A stretch of DNA of 64,000 nt from Streptomyces fradiae ATCC 10745 = DSM 40063 (GCF_008704425.1 NZ_CP023696.1:854501-918500); one strand, 5' to 3'. Shown: positions 17,619-27,070, counted from the first letter of the stretch. Notes: generated from the sequence alone by a model not told the origin. A program made the numbers and translations.

Positions 17619-18854
17619 ATGACGGCTTCGGAGGACGGCGGGCCGATGGCGGCGGGCGGCGGGATCGAGGCCGATCCAGCGGCCGGGCAGGAGACCGCGG
17701 CCGGGCAGGGGGCCGGGGCCGGGCAGGAGGCCGTGCCCGGGCAGGAGACCGCGGCCGGGCAGGGGGCCGGGGGCGGGCAGGAGGCCGTGCCCGGGGGCGG
17801 GTCGGGGGCCGGGGCCGGGCGGGAGCCGCGGGAGGGGGCCGGCGGGTGGTGCGATCCCGGGCCCTACCTGCGCGGGGTCGCCTGGTGGGACGGTCCCCGG
17901 CCGGTGCGGGTGGACCCGTCGGTCGTGGGCGTGCTGCCGTGGGAGCTGGTGGAGCGGGCCGCGCTGCCGGTCGGTGTCCGGCTGGAGCTGACCGCCGCAC
18001 CGGGGACACGGGCCGTGGAGCTCCGCTACCGGGCGCGGGTGCCCGGACGGGAGGACGGCGGGCCGTCCGTACCGCCGCACCTCTTCGCACTGTGGCGGGA
18101 CGGGCGGCCCGCCGGGGAGGCGTACGGCGCCCCGGCCGCCGGCGGGGAGGCCGCGGCGGTACTGGACCTGCCCCGGCCGGAGCGGCCGGACGAGGTGTTC
18201 ACGGTGTACCTGCCCGAGGCCGCCGCGCCCCTGGTCCTGGCGGTGCGCGGGGTGGGCGGCGGGGTCGCGCCGGCGCCGCGGCGGGCGCGCTGGGCCGTGT
18301 ACGGCGACTCCATCACGGAGGGCTGGTGGGCCACCCGCCCCGCGCACGCCTGGCCGGCCGCCGCCGGGCGGGCGCTGGGCCTGGACCCGGTGAACCTGGG
18401 CTACGCCGGCACGGGCCGGGGCGAGCTGCCCGTCGCCCGGCAGCTCGCCGCCCTGCCCGCCGCGCTGATCACGCTGGCGTTCGGCACGAACTGCTGGGAG
18501 CCCGTGCCGACGACCCCGGCCCGCCTGTACGCGCTGACGCGCGCGTTCGCCGGGACGGTCCGCACCGGCCACCCGCGCACACCGCTGCTGGTCGTCTCCC
18601 CGCTGCTGCGCCCCGCCGCGGAGGCGGCGCCGAACGGCGCGGGGGCGACGCTGGCCGAGCTGCGCGCGGCGCTGGAGGAGGCCGTACGGGACCTGCGCGC
18701 CGCCGGGGACGACCGCCTCTTCCTGCTGCCGGGGCACCCGCTGCTGGACCCCGGGCACCTGTGGGACGGGCTGCACCCGAACGACGCGGGGCACGCGCGG
18801 CTCGCGGCGGCGGTCGTGGACGCCGTATGGACCCACGTGCGGCCACGGCCGTAG
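17619..18854 (+). CDS. SGNH/GDSL-family hydrolase
   Basis: A 412-residue protein if ATG 17619 is used. Residues 1-75 are Gly/Ala/Gln-rich low complexity with an 18-residue motif (GQETAAGQGAG...) repeated twice. Conserved sequence starts near GWCDPGPYLRGVAWWDG. A beta-rich N-terminal domain (about 85-215) precedes the SGNH domain: block I VYGDSITEGW with Ser231 as nucleophile, block III GTNCWE (Asn in place of the usual GxND), and block V DGLHPNDAGH with the Asp/His pair. Substrate is unknown; carbohydrate esterases of this two-domain layout are common. No signal peptide is seen with this start. ATG 17646 is an equally possible start. Confidence 0.82.
   Translation: MTASEDGGPMAAGGGIEADPAAGQETAAGQGAGAGQEAVPGQETAAGQGAGGGQEAVPGGGSGAGAGREPREGAGGWCDPGPYLRGVAWWDGPRPVRVDPSVVGVLPWELVERAALPVGVRLELTAAPGTRAVELRYRARVPGREDGGPSVPPHLFALWRDGRPAGEAYGAPAAGGEAAAVLDLPRPERPDEVFTVYLPEAAAPLVLAVRGVGGGVAPAPRRARWAVYGDSITEGWWATRPAHAWPAAAGRALGLDPVNLGYAGTGRGELPVARQLAALPAALITLAFGTNCWEPVPTTPARLYALTRAFAGTVRTGHPRTPLLVVSPLLRPAAEAAPNGAGATLAELRAALEEAVRDLRAAGDDRLFLLPGHPLLDPGHLWDGLHPNDAGHARLAAAVVDAVWTHVRPRP
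17685..17792 (+). repeat. 54-bp in-frame repeat, two units
   Basis: Codons 23-40 and 41-58 of the SGNH hydrolase repeat an 18-residue motif with one residue changed. The period is divisible by three and the frame is kept. Confidence 0.85.
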
Positions 18855-19175
18855 GAGGCGGCGACCGGCCCACCACCGCCGGCCGGAGCCCCCACCGGCC
18901 GGAGCCACCCCCGGCCCGCTGGGGCACCCGCCCGCGCCCGCCGTACGGCGACCGGGCGACACCGCGGCATGCCCCGCCCGCGCGCGGGTAGGGGCGCTCG
19001 CGGAGCGCCGCGGCAGGCGTGCGGGCGAGGACCGGTTCGCGCCGGCGCAGCGGCGGACCCTACGATTCCGACTGCGTTGTACGAAGGCAGAGGGAACCGG
19101 CCAAGTGACCTGCCGAACCGACGTGTTGGCGGCGAGTGGCCCGGCAGCCCCCGCCGCCGAGTGCGAGAGGTACGT
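18855..19175. other. gap between hydrolase gene and stressosome operon
   Basis: No gene is seen. A short hairpin GGCGCTC-GCG-GAGCGCC (18993-19009) could end the hydrolase transcript. A possible operon promoter is TTCGCG (19036) with TACGAT (19061) at a loose 19-bp spacing, a weak match only. Confidence 0.5.
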
Positions 19176-20072
19176 GTGAACACCAGCGAATCGAGTGTGC
19201 GTGACCGCCTCTGCGAGGCCCTGCGCGACCGGGAGGCGGAGATCGCGGACCGCTGGGTCCGCCTCCAGCTCGAACAGGCCGTGCTCAGCACGGACATGAG
19301 CGAGCAGGAGGTGCGCGAGGAGGCCGACCTGCTGATCTCCGCGCTGGCCGCGGGGCTCGCCGGCGACGTGCCGGTGGAGCGGCTGGTGACCTCGCGGAAC
19401 GACCTGCGGCGCGCGGTCATAGAGCTGTCCCTGCGCAGGGCGCGCGCGGGCGCGTCGCCGACGGCCACCTCGCTCGCCGTCCTGTCGCTGAAGGAGGCGC
19501 TGCTGACGGCGGTCCAGCACACCACCCGCGACTCGGCGGAGCTGTTCTCGGCGGCGATCCTCATCAACCGGCTGCTCGACGCGGCCGGGGTGCTGTCCTT
19601 CGAGACGTACGTGGAGGGCCGCGAGGAGCTGATCCAGCGGCAGAGCCGGCAGCTCCTGGAGGTCTCCACGCCCGTGGTGCGCCTGTGGCGGCACGTGCTG
19701 GCGGTCCCGCTCATCGGGACGCTGGACACGGCGCGGACGCAGGTCGTCATGGAGAGCCTGCTCCAGGCGATCGAGGACAACGAGGCGCAGGTCGCGATCA
19801 TCGACATCACCGGCGTCCCGGCGGTCGACACGGCGGTGGCCCAGCATCTGATGCACACGGTCAACGCGGTCCGGCTGATGGGCGCCGACTGCGTGATCAG
19901 CGGCATCCGCCCGCCGATCGCGCAGACCATCGCGCAGCTCGGCATCGACCTGTCGACGATCCTGACGCGGGCGACCCTCGCGGACGCGCTGGCGGCCGCC
20001 GTCCGCCTCACCGACCAGCCCGCCGTCGACACGGGCGCCCGCGCTCCCGCCGACCGGCCGGTGACCGCGTGA
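19176..20072 (+). CDS. rsbR: RsbR-type stressosome scaffold protein
   Basis: A 298-residue protein with a variable N-terminal sensor half (residues 1-165, RsbRD-like helical, not globin-like) and a C-terminal STAS domain (about 175-285). The STAS part keeps the two threonines that RsbT phosphorylates in Bacillus: one in IDITGVPAVDT, one in RPPIAQTIAQLGIDL. Stressosome RsbR and RsbS assemble into a large complex that holds RsbT until stress. GTG 19176 follows GAGAGG at 19164; GTG 19161 is possible. The stop overlaps the rsbS GTG as GTGA, so the two are translationally coupled. Confidence 0.93.
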   Translation: MNTSESSVRDRLCEALRDREAEIADRWVRLQLEQAVLSTDMSEQEVREEADLLISALAAGLAGDVPVERLVTSRNDLRRAVIELSLRRARAGASPTATSLAVLSLKEALLTAVQHTTRDSAELFSAAILINRLLDAAGVLSFETYVEGREELIQRQSRQLLEVSTPVVRLWRHVLAVPLIGTLDTARTQVVMESLLQAIEDNEAQVAIIDITGVPAVDTAVAQHLMHTVNAVRLMGADCVISGIRPPIAQTIAQLGIDLSTILTRATLADALAAAVRLTDQPAVDTGARAPADRPVTA

Positions 20073-20476
20073 CGCCGCCGCGCCCGACGGGCGTGCCCAT
20101 CCTGAGGCTGGGCGACGTGCTGGTCACCGGCCTGCTGAACGAGCTGGACGACACCTCGGCGCTGGCCTTCACCGCCGAGCTGACCGAGCGCATCGCGGCG
20201 GACGGGGCCCGCGGTGTGCTCATCGACATCTCCCGGCTGGAGGTCATCGACTCGTTCGTCGCCCGCACGCTCACGGAGCTGACCACCATGGCGCGGCTGC
20301 TGGGCGCACGGGTGATCGTCGCCGGGATGCGCCCGGCCGTGGCGATCACCCTGGTGGAGCTGGGGCTGCGGCTGACCGGGGTGGAGACGGCGCTCAACGC
20401 CGAGCAGGGGCTGACCGCCCTGGGCTGGCAGCGCATGCCGCGCCCGCCCGGTCCGCTCGCCGAGGGGCGCCCATGA
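20069..20476 (+). CDS. rsbS: RsbS-type single STAS domain protein
   Basis: A 135-residue protein that is little more than a STAS domain: ILRLGDVLVTGLLNELDD at the start and VLIDISRLEVIDSFVARTL with the conserved serine that RsbT phosphorylates in Bacillus RsbS (Ser59 there). It is the core antagonist of the stressosome. The start GTG overlaps the rsbR stop and the stop overlaps the rsbT ATG, so stoichiometry is probably set by coupling. The last 15 residues are Pro/Arg-rich and not conserved. Confidence 0.93.
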   Translation: MTPPRPTGVPILRLGDVLVTGLLNELDDTSALAFTAELTERIAADGARGVLIDISRLEVIDSFVARTLTELTTMARLLGARVIVAGMRPAVAITLVELGLRLTGVETALNAEQGLTALGWQRMPRPPGPLAEGRP

Positions 20477-21126
20477 CGCCCCGCGACGCCCTGGCGGCGA
20501 GCGCACCGGCGGCGGGGCCGGCGCCCGCTGCCCTTCCGTACCCCTGCGCGACGGGGGCTCCGTACCAGGACGCCGGTCCGTACCCGGACGCGGGCGCGCA
20601 CCCGGACGCCGCTCCGGCCGCCGCGCACCCGGACGCCGGTCCGTACCGCGAGTACCGCGGCGGGGGCGCCGTCCCGGACGCCTGCGCCGCCGGCACCGAC
20701 ACCGACGATGCCGGTGCGGACCCCGCCCGGTGCTCCCGGTACGAGGTGCGGTCCGAGGAGGACCTGCTGACCGTCCGGCACGCGGTGCGGGCGGCGACGG
20801 TCGAGGCCGGCTTCGGGATCGTGGACCAGACCCGGATCGTCACCGCCGCGAGCGAACTGGCCCGCAACGCCTACGTCCACGGCGGCGGCGGAACGCTGGA
20901 GGTGCGGCTCTTCCCGCCGGGCGGGCGGCGCGGCCTGCGCCTGACCGTCCGCGACGAGGGCCCCGGCATCCCCGACGTGGAGGCGGCGCTCCGGGACGGC
21001 TTCACCACGGGCAGCGGTCTCGGCCACGGCCTGGGCGGCGCCCGCAGGCTGATGCACGACTTCCGGGTCCGCACGGCGCCGGGGAAGGGGACGACCGTGG
21101 TGGTGACGCGGTGGAACGACCGTTGA
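20473..21126 (+). CDS. rsbT: RsbT-type serine/threonine kinase with long N-terminal extension
   Basis: A 217-residue protein; ordinary RsbT is about 135. Residues 89-217 form a GHKL kinase: N box ELARNAYVHG with Asn132, G1 box RDEGPGI (160-166), and the G2-like GLGHGLGGARRLM. It should phosphorylate RsbR and RsbS and then activate a phosphatase. Residues 1-88 are Ala/Pro/Tyr/Asp-rich with repeated PDAGxxPDA units and no known domain. ATG 20473 overlaps the rsbS stop (ATGA), which supports this start and hence the extension, although an internal start nearer residue 85 cannot be excluded. Confidence 0.9.
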   Translation: MTPRDALAASAPAAGPAPAALPYPCATGAPYQDAGPYPDAGAHPDAAPAAAHPDAGPYREYRGGGAVPDACAAGTDTDDAGADPARCSRYEVRSEEDLLTVRHAVRAATVEAGFGIVDQTRIVTAASELARNAYVHGGGGTLEVRLFPPGGRRGLRLTVRDEGPGIPDVEAALRDGFTTGSGLGHGLGGARRLMHDFRVRTAPGKGTTVVVTRWNDR

Positions 21127-22346
21127 CGGCGGTCACCGTGCTGGTCCCCGCGCACGACCGGGACGCCGCCGGGACGGCCGCCCGCGCCGCGCGCCGCGCC
21201 GCCTCGGAGCTGGGCCTCGCGGGACCGAGGGCGGAGCGGACGGCCGAGTGCGCCGGGGAGCTGGCGCGCGCCCTGGCGGCCCGCGCCGAGCGGGGCGCGG
21301 TGTACGTCCAGCCGTCGCCGCTGGGCCGCGGGCTGGACGTCGCCGCCATCGGCTCGGCGCTCCCGGAGGACGGCGGCGCCGGGGCGGAGCGCTGGCCGGA
21401 CGGCGCCCGCGCGGGCGGTCCGGGCGGCACGCTGCTGGAGGCCCTGCGGGAGCTCGCCGACGACCTGGTCGTGCGGGGCACGCCGGGGCGCGGCACGGCC
21501 GTGTGCGCCCGCTGGCGTGCGTCCGGTGTGCCGGGGCGCCCCCCTGGGCCGGGTGCGCGGGAGGCGGTGGCCGGACCGGACGTGGGCGCGCTGCGCCTGC
21601 CCGTGGACGGCGAGTCGTCGTGCGGTGACGCCTGGGCGGTGGCGGCCGTTCCGGCGGCGGGTCCGGCCGATGACGGGATCGCGGGGCCGCCCGGCGCCGG
21701 GGCCGGGCCCTCGCTCGCCGCGCCGCCGGGTGCCGGTGCCGGGCCGGCGTGCGGGGACGGCAGGGCTGCCGGTGGCGGCCCGGCGGCCGGGAACGCACCG
21801 GCGGGCAGGTCCGGGGCCCGGCCGGACGCGGCCACGGCCGCGGTCACCGCCATGGTCGTGGACGGCCTGGGCCACGGCCCGGCCGCCGCGCACGCCGCCG
21901 ACCTCGCCGTACGGGCGTTCCACGACTCCCCCGCCCTGCCGCTGCCCCGTCTGATGACCGCCGTCCACCAGGCGCTGCGCGGCACCCGCGGCGCGGCGGT
22001 CGGCCTGCTGCGTCGGTCCGCCGACGGCTCGGTCGAGCACTGCTCCGTCGGCAACGTACGGGCGTACGTCCTGGGGCGGGACGGGGTGCGCCACCGGTTC
22101 GGCGCGCAGCCGGGCGTGGTCGGCTGGAACATGCCGCCCCCGGCCGCGCAGCGGCTGCCGGACGCGCTCGACGGCACGCTGCTGCTGCACAGCGACGGCG
22201 TGGACGGCCGGTGGGCCCACTCCCCCGGCCCCGGCCTGACCGGCCTGCCCGCCCCCCTGCTCCCCGTCGTACTGGCCCACGCCCACCGGGCGGCGCGCGA
22301 CGACGTCACCGCGCTGGCCGTGGCCCCGGCCCGGAGAACACCATGA
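21111..22346 (+). CDS. RsbX-like PP2C/SpoIIE phosphatase with degenerate ATPase domain
   Basis: A 411-residue two-part protein. Residues 1-145 look like a GHKL domain that has lost its N-box asparagine: ELARALAARA stands where RsbT has ELARNAYVHG. The C-terminal part is a SpoIIE/PP2C phosphatase (RLPVDGESSCGDAW, VVDGLGHGPAAAHAA, LLHSDGVDG, RDDVTALAV), split after the first motif by some 60 Gly/Pro/Ala residues. In stressosomes RsbX resets phosphorylated RsbR/RsbS. GTG 21111 overlaps the end of rsbT; TTG 21123, overlapping its stop as TTGA, is the alternative. The stop overlaps the next start as ATGA. Confidence 0.85.
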   Translation: MERPLTAVTVLVPAHDRDAAGTAARAARRAASELGLAGPRAERTAECAGELARALAARAERGAVYVQPSPLGRGLDVAAIGSALPEDGGAGAERWPDGARAGGPGGTLLEALRELADDLVVRGTPGRGTAVCARWRASGVPGRPPGPGAREAVAGPDVGALRLPVDGESSCGDAWAVAAVPAAGPADDGIAGPPGAGAGPSLAAPPGAGAGPACGDGRAAGGGPAAGNAPAGRSGARPDAATAAVTAMVVDGLGHGPAAAHAADLAVRAFHDSPALPLPRLMTAVHQALRGTRGAAVGLLRRSADGSVEHCSVGNVRAYVLGRDGVRHRFGAQPGVVGWNMPPPAAQRLPDALDGTLLLHSDGVDGRWAHSPGPGLTGLPAPLLPVVLAHAHRAARDDVTALAVAPARRTP

Positions 22347-23686
22347 GAGCCCAGAGCACCACCCACCACTGTCTGGACGAGCTGCGCACGGCACTGCGCA
22401 GGGCGGCGTACGGGGCCGGCCTCGACCCCGAGCTGCGCTCCCGCCTGGTGCTGTCCGTGACCCGGCTCGCCGCACCGGACCTGGCCGCCGGCAGGCCCGT
22501 GTCCCTGGAGTTCCTGCCGTCCCGCACGGCGGCGTCGCGGGACCCGGCGGCCCCGCCGGCCGCCGCGGAACCGGGCGCCGCGGAACCGGCCGTCGTGCCG
22601 CCGCAGCGGGGTGACACGGCGCCCGGGGACGCCTCCCTGACCGTACGGCTGTCCCTGACAGGCGGCGGCACACCCGCCGGACTGGACCAGCTGCCCCTGC
22701 CCGCCCGCCCCGCACCGCCCTCCGGGGCCGTCTGGAGCCTCCCCCGGCCGGACCCCGCCCCCCGGGCCCCCGGAGGCGGTGAGCAGGGCGGGAAAGGAGG
22801 CGCGCCCGACCCGGTGGCGCTCGCGGAGGAGGAGGCCGCCGCGCTCGCGGACCGGCTGGACCGCCTCTCCCGCGAGCACCGGCGGCTCAAGGACGAGCTG
22901 GCCGAGACCAACAGCGGCGTCCTCGCCCTCTACGTCCAGCTGGAGGAGCGCGACGAGCAGCTCCGCCAGGCGCACGGCCGGATGCTGCGCCAGCTCGAGG
23001 ACGCGCTGCGCCCGCCGCCCGTCCGGGTGCCCGGACTGGAGATGGCCGTGCGGTACGAGCCGGCCGAGAGCCACGCGCCGACCGGCGGCGACCTGTACGA
23101 CTGGTTCGCGCTGCCCGACGGCACGGTGCACATCACGATCGTGGACGCGCTCGGCCACGGCCTCACCAGCACCCGCGGCGCCCTCAGCGTCACCCACGCC
23201 GTCCGCACACTGGCGCTGGAGGGCCATGAGCTGCGGACGCTGGTCGCCCGCGCCGCCCGCGCGCTCGCCGGCCTCGACGAGGAGCTGATGGCGAGCGTGC
23301 AGGTGGTGCGGATCGATCCGCGCACCGGCCGGCTGAGCCTCGCCAACGGCAGTCACCCCCCGGCCCTGCTGGTGCGGCGCGACGGGGCGACCCGCTTCCT
23401 GGAGGCACCCGGCCGGGGCGTCGGCTTCCCCCTGCCGGGCAGCGAGGCGGTGCTGCGGGACCGGCTCGATCCGGGCGACCTGCTGGTGCTGTACACGGAC
23501 GGCCTCACGGAGAGCCGCCGCGACCCGCGCGAGGGCGAGCTGCGCCTCGCCCGGGCCGCGCGGCGCCACCGCGGGCTGCCCATGGACCGGGTGCCGGGCG
23601 CCATCGCGGAGGAGATGCACACCGTGATCCTCCATCCGGACGACACGGTGGCCCTGGCGGTGCGGCGCACCGGAGAGCTGTCGTGA
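22343..23686 (+). CDS. RsbU-like SpoIIE/PP2C phosphatase with coiled coil
   Basis: A 447-residue protein. Residues 1-60 resemble a worn GHKL or RsbU-type segment, then about 90 residues of Pro/Ala/Gly linker, a coiled coil at about 155-220 (LADRLDRLSREHRRLKDEL, TNSGVLALYVQLEERDEQL, the pattern typical of SpoIIE phosphatases), and a complete PP2C domain: GGDLYDWF, DALGHG, LANGSHPPALL, YTDGLTES and HPDDTVALAVRR provide the metal-binding aspartates. It probably dephosphorylates an anti-sigma antagonist when stimulated by RsbT. ATG 22343 overlaps the previous stop. Its substrate STAS protein is not in this window. Confidence 0.9.
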   Translation: MRAQSTTHHCLDELRTALRRAAYGAGLDPELRSRLVLSVTRLAAPDLAAGRPVSLEFLPSRTAASRDPAAPPAAAEPGAAEPAVVPPQRGDTAPGDASLTVRLSLTGGGTPAGLDQLPLPARPAPPSGAVWSLPRPDPAPRAPGGGEQGGKGGAPDPVALAEEEAAALADRLDRLSREHRRLKDELAETNSGVLALYVQLEERDEQLRQAHGRMLRQLEDALRPPPVRVPGLEMAVRYEPAESHAPTGGDLYDWFALPDGTVHITIVDALGHGLTSTRGALSVTHAVRTLALEGHELRTLVARAARALAGLDEELMASVQVVRIDPRTGRLSLANGSHPPALLVRRDGATRFLEAPGRGVGFPLPGSEAVLRDRLDPGDLLVLYTDGLTESRRDPREGELRLARAARRHRGLPMDRVPGAIAEEMHTVILHPDDTVALAVRRTGELS

Positions 23687-23728
23687 AGCCCCGGTGAGCG
23701 GGTACGCGATGCGGGGAAGGAGGCGTCC

Positions 23729-24106
23729 GTGCTTGTTCTCGACTCACGTACCGTCGACAGCGCCGAGGTCAGGGAGACCGTCAGCGGCTTCGTAGCCGAG
23801 CGCTGCCCCTGGGCCGACCTGAACGCCGTGCGCCTGGTGGTCACCGAACTGCTGGCGAACGCGCTCCACCACACCGAGGGCGGATGGCGGCTGCGGCTGC
23901 ACGCGCGGGATCACCGGCTCACACTGGAGCTGGACGACGCGAGCACCGAGCCGCCCTCCGCCCGGCAACCGGACTTCGCCGGAGGCGGCGGGTTCGGCTG
24001 GCGGCTGGTGGAGCAGCTCGCCGACCGGGTGGACGTCCGCCCTCGCCCGGCCGGCAAGACCGTGCGGGCGGAGTGGTGGGTACCGACGGAGCGGCAGGCG
24101 GCATAG
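23729..24106 (+). CDS. RsbW-like anti-sigma factor / ATP-binding GHKL protein
   Basis: A 125-residue single-domain GHKL protein of the size of Streptomyces anti-sigma kinases. N box VVTELLANALHHT, a G1-like LELDDAS in place of DxGxG, and GGGFGWRLVEQLADR near the end are visible. GTG 23729 follows GGAAGGAGG at a good distance, so unlike the preceding genes it has its own strong ribosome-binding site; the gap to the phosphatase gene is 42 bp. It may bind and inhibit a SigB/SigF-type factor, perhaps the one encoded convergently at 24506-25363. That pairing is inference from position only. Confidence 0.88.
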   Translation: MLVLDSRTVDSAEVRETVSGFVAERCPWADLNAVRLVVTELLANALHHTEGGWRLRLHARDHRLTLELDDASTEPPSARQPDFAGGGGFGWRLVEQLADRVDVRPRPAGKTVRAEWWVPTERQAA

Positions 24107-24138
24107 CACCGCCGACGGGCTCCAGGCCCCGTTTCCGA

Positions 24139-24193
24139 CCGCCCTCGTGCCGAGCCGTCCCCCGACGCGGGTTCCGGCCCGGCACGAGGGCGG
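24139..24193 (+). terminator. hairpin downstream of stressosome operon
   Basis: CCGCCCTCGTGCCG (24139-24152) pairs perfectly with 24180-24193 across a 27-nt loop. It begins 32 nt after the anti-sigma gene stop. The long loop makes it a moderate candidate. Confidence 0.65.
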
Positions 24194-24367
24194 AACCGTG
24201 CACGAGGGCGGAACCGGGCCCGAGCACAGTCGGGCACCCCGCCCGCACGCCCACCCCCGACGAATGCCGGACACCCCCCTGCACCGCGCGTGGAGCCGAA
24301 GGGGCGCGCGGGTGCCGAGACGACATCCGCGCGCAGCGCCCGACGAAGGAGGGCCGAGCACGGAGGG

Positions 24368-24495
24368 CGGCTCGGCACCCGCTCACAGCGCCCCGGAGGC
24401 GCAACGCGCCGAAGGAGGGGGGTCGGCTCGGCACCCGCTCACAGCGCCCCGGAGGCGCAACGCGCCGAAAAGGAGGGGAGTCGGCGCAACGCGCC
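24368..24495. repeat. 46-bp direct repeat (two copies, 56-bp period) with hairpin core
   Basis: A 46-bp sequence at 24368-24413 recurs exactly at 24424-24469. Its 3' part, GGCGCAACGCGCC, a 5-bp-stem hairpin, appears a third time at about 24483-24495, just beyond the stop of the sigma gene, where it can act as a minus-strand terminator. Confidence 0.9.
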
Positions 24496-24505
24496 TCAAA
24501 GAAAG

Positions 24506-25363
24506 TCAGTCCTCGCGGAGCATGCCCTCGCGCATCCGCTTCGTCATCCGGGCCAGCAGCCGGGAGACGTGCATCTGCGAGACGCCGAGCCGCTCACCGA
24601 TCTCGGCCTGCGTCAGCTCCTCGCCGAACCGCATCCGCAGGATGGCCCTGTCGCGCTCGTCGAGCTGCGCCAGGAGCGGCTTGAGCGCCTGGACGTCCTC
24701 GGTGAGCCGCATGTCGCGGTCCTCCTCGCCGATCATGTCGGCGAGCGTGGCCGAGGCGGGCTCGCCCGACTCGTCGAGGGGCATGTCGAGCGACGCCGCG
24801 GTGTAGCCGTTGGCGGCCACCAGTCCCTCGATCACCTCGTCCTCGGTGAGGCCGAGGTGGTCGGCGAGCTCCGCCGCCGTCGGGGACCGGTCGAGCCGCT
24901 GGAACAGCTCGTCGGTCGCGCGGGCGATGTCGATCCGCAGCTCCTGGAGCCTGCGGGGGACGTGCACGGACCAGCTCGTGTCCCGGAAGAAGCGCTTGAT
25001 CTCGCCGACCACGCAGGGCATCGCGAAGGTCGCGAACTCGACCTCGCGGCTCAGCTCGAACCGGTCGATGGCCTTGATCAGCCCGATCGTGCCGACCTGG
25101 ACGATGTCCTCCATCTGGTCGGAGCGGCTGCGGAAGCGCGCGGCCGCGTACTTGACCAGGGACAGGTTCAGCTCGATGAGCGTGTTCCGGACGTACTGGT
25201 ACTCCTCGGTCCCCTCCTCCAGGACCGCGAGGCGCGCGAAGAACTGCTTCGAGAGCTCCTTGGCGTCCCGGGGTGCGACCTCGGTCGGGTCGGGGACCCG
25301 CGGCAGCGGGGTCGCAGGCGCGGGTGCCGTCGTCTCCGTCGGGGTCGTGATCGCCGTGGACAC
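24506..25363 (-). CDS. SigB/SigF-family (group 3) RNA polymerase sigma factor
   Basis: A 285-residue sigma factor with region 2 (about 55-130, KYAAARFRSRSDQMEDIVQVGTIGL is the core), region 3 (SPTAAELADHLGLTEDEV) and region 4 (LTQAEIGERLGVSQMHVSRLLARM). It belongs to the stress/sporulation group controlled by anti-sigma kinases. GTG 25363 is preceded by AGGGAGAGCAAC; ATG 25387, adding eight residues, is less well placed. It faces the stressosome operon tail to tail, with two hairpin regions between. A GCAT-N15-GGGTAG element 39 bp upstream might be an autoregulated promoter. The exact sigma name cannot be assigned. Confidence 0.93.
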   Translation of the reverse strand: MSTAITTPTETTAPAPATPLPRVPDPTEVAPRDAKELSKQFFARLAVLEEGTEEYQYVRNTLIELNLSLVKYAAARFRSRSDQMEDIVQVGTIGLIKAIDRFELSREVEFATFAMPCVVGEIKRFFRDTSWSVHVPRRLQELRIDIARATDELFQRLDRSPTAAELADHLGLTEDEVIEGLVAANGYTAASLDMPLDESGEPASATLADMIGEEDRDMRLTEDVQALKPLLAQLDERDRAILRMRFGEELTQAEIGERLGVSQMHVSRLLARMTKRMREGMLRED

Positions 25364-25401
25364 GTTGCTCTCCCTTCGTCTCGGCATTGCCGGAAGCGCG
25401 T

Positions 25402-25426
25402 CTACCCCCGCGCGCCCGGGACATGC
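25402..25426 (-). promoter_or_regulatory. candidate SigB-type promoter for the sigma gene
   Basis: On the minus strand GCAT and GGGTAG are 15 bp apart, matching GNNT-N14-16-GGGTAY except for the last base. Genes for factors of this group are often autoregulated. The match is short, so chance is possible. Confidence 0.3.
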
Positions 25427-25506
25427 ATCCCGTTTTCCCGCCTCCCTGCGGGGCCGCGGACGCCCGCCGTACGAGCGTCCCGCCGCACCCGCGCCCCGCA
25501 GGGCCT

Positions 25507-25553
25507 CCCCGCCCCCGGCCCGCGCACGCGGGTGCGGGGGGCCGGGGGCGGGG
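25507..25553 (-). terminator. hairpin after guaB1
   Basis: CCCCGCCCCCGGCC (25507-25520) pairs perfectly with 25540-25553. It starts 33 nt beyond the guaB1 stop on the minus strand and lies before the sigma gene. Confidence 0.75.
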
Positions 25554-25585
25554 TGCGGGGTGCGGACCCGGCGGGCGGCCGGGGG

Positions 25586-27070
<1,485 letters not shown>

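Larger units (their letters stand above)
24107..24505. other. 399-bp intergenic region between convergent anti-sigma and sigma genes
   Basis: No gene is supported. The region holds the terminator at 24139-24193, a duplicated CACGAGGGCGGAACC (near 24183 and 24202), and the 46-bp direct repeat with embedded GGCGC-AAC-GCGCC hairpins at 24368-24495. Confidence 0.7.
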
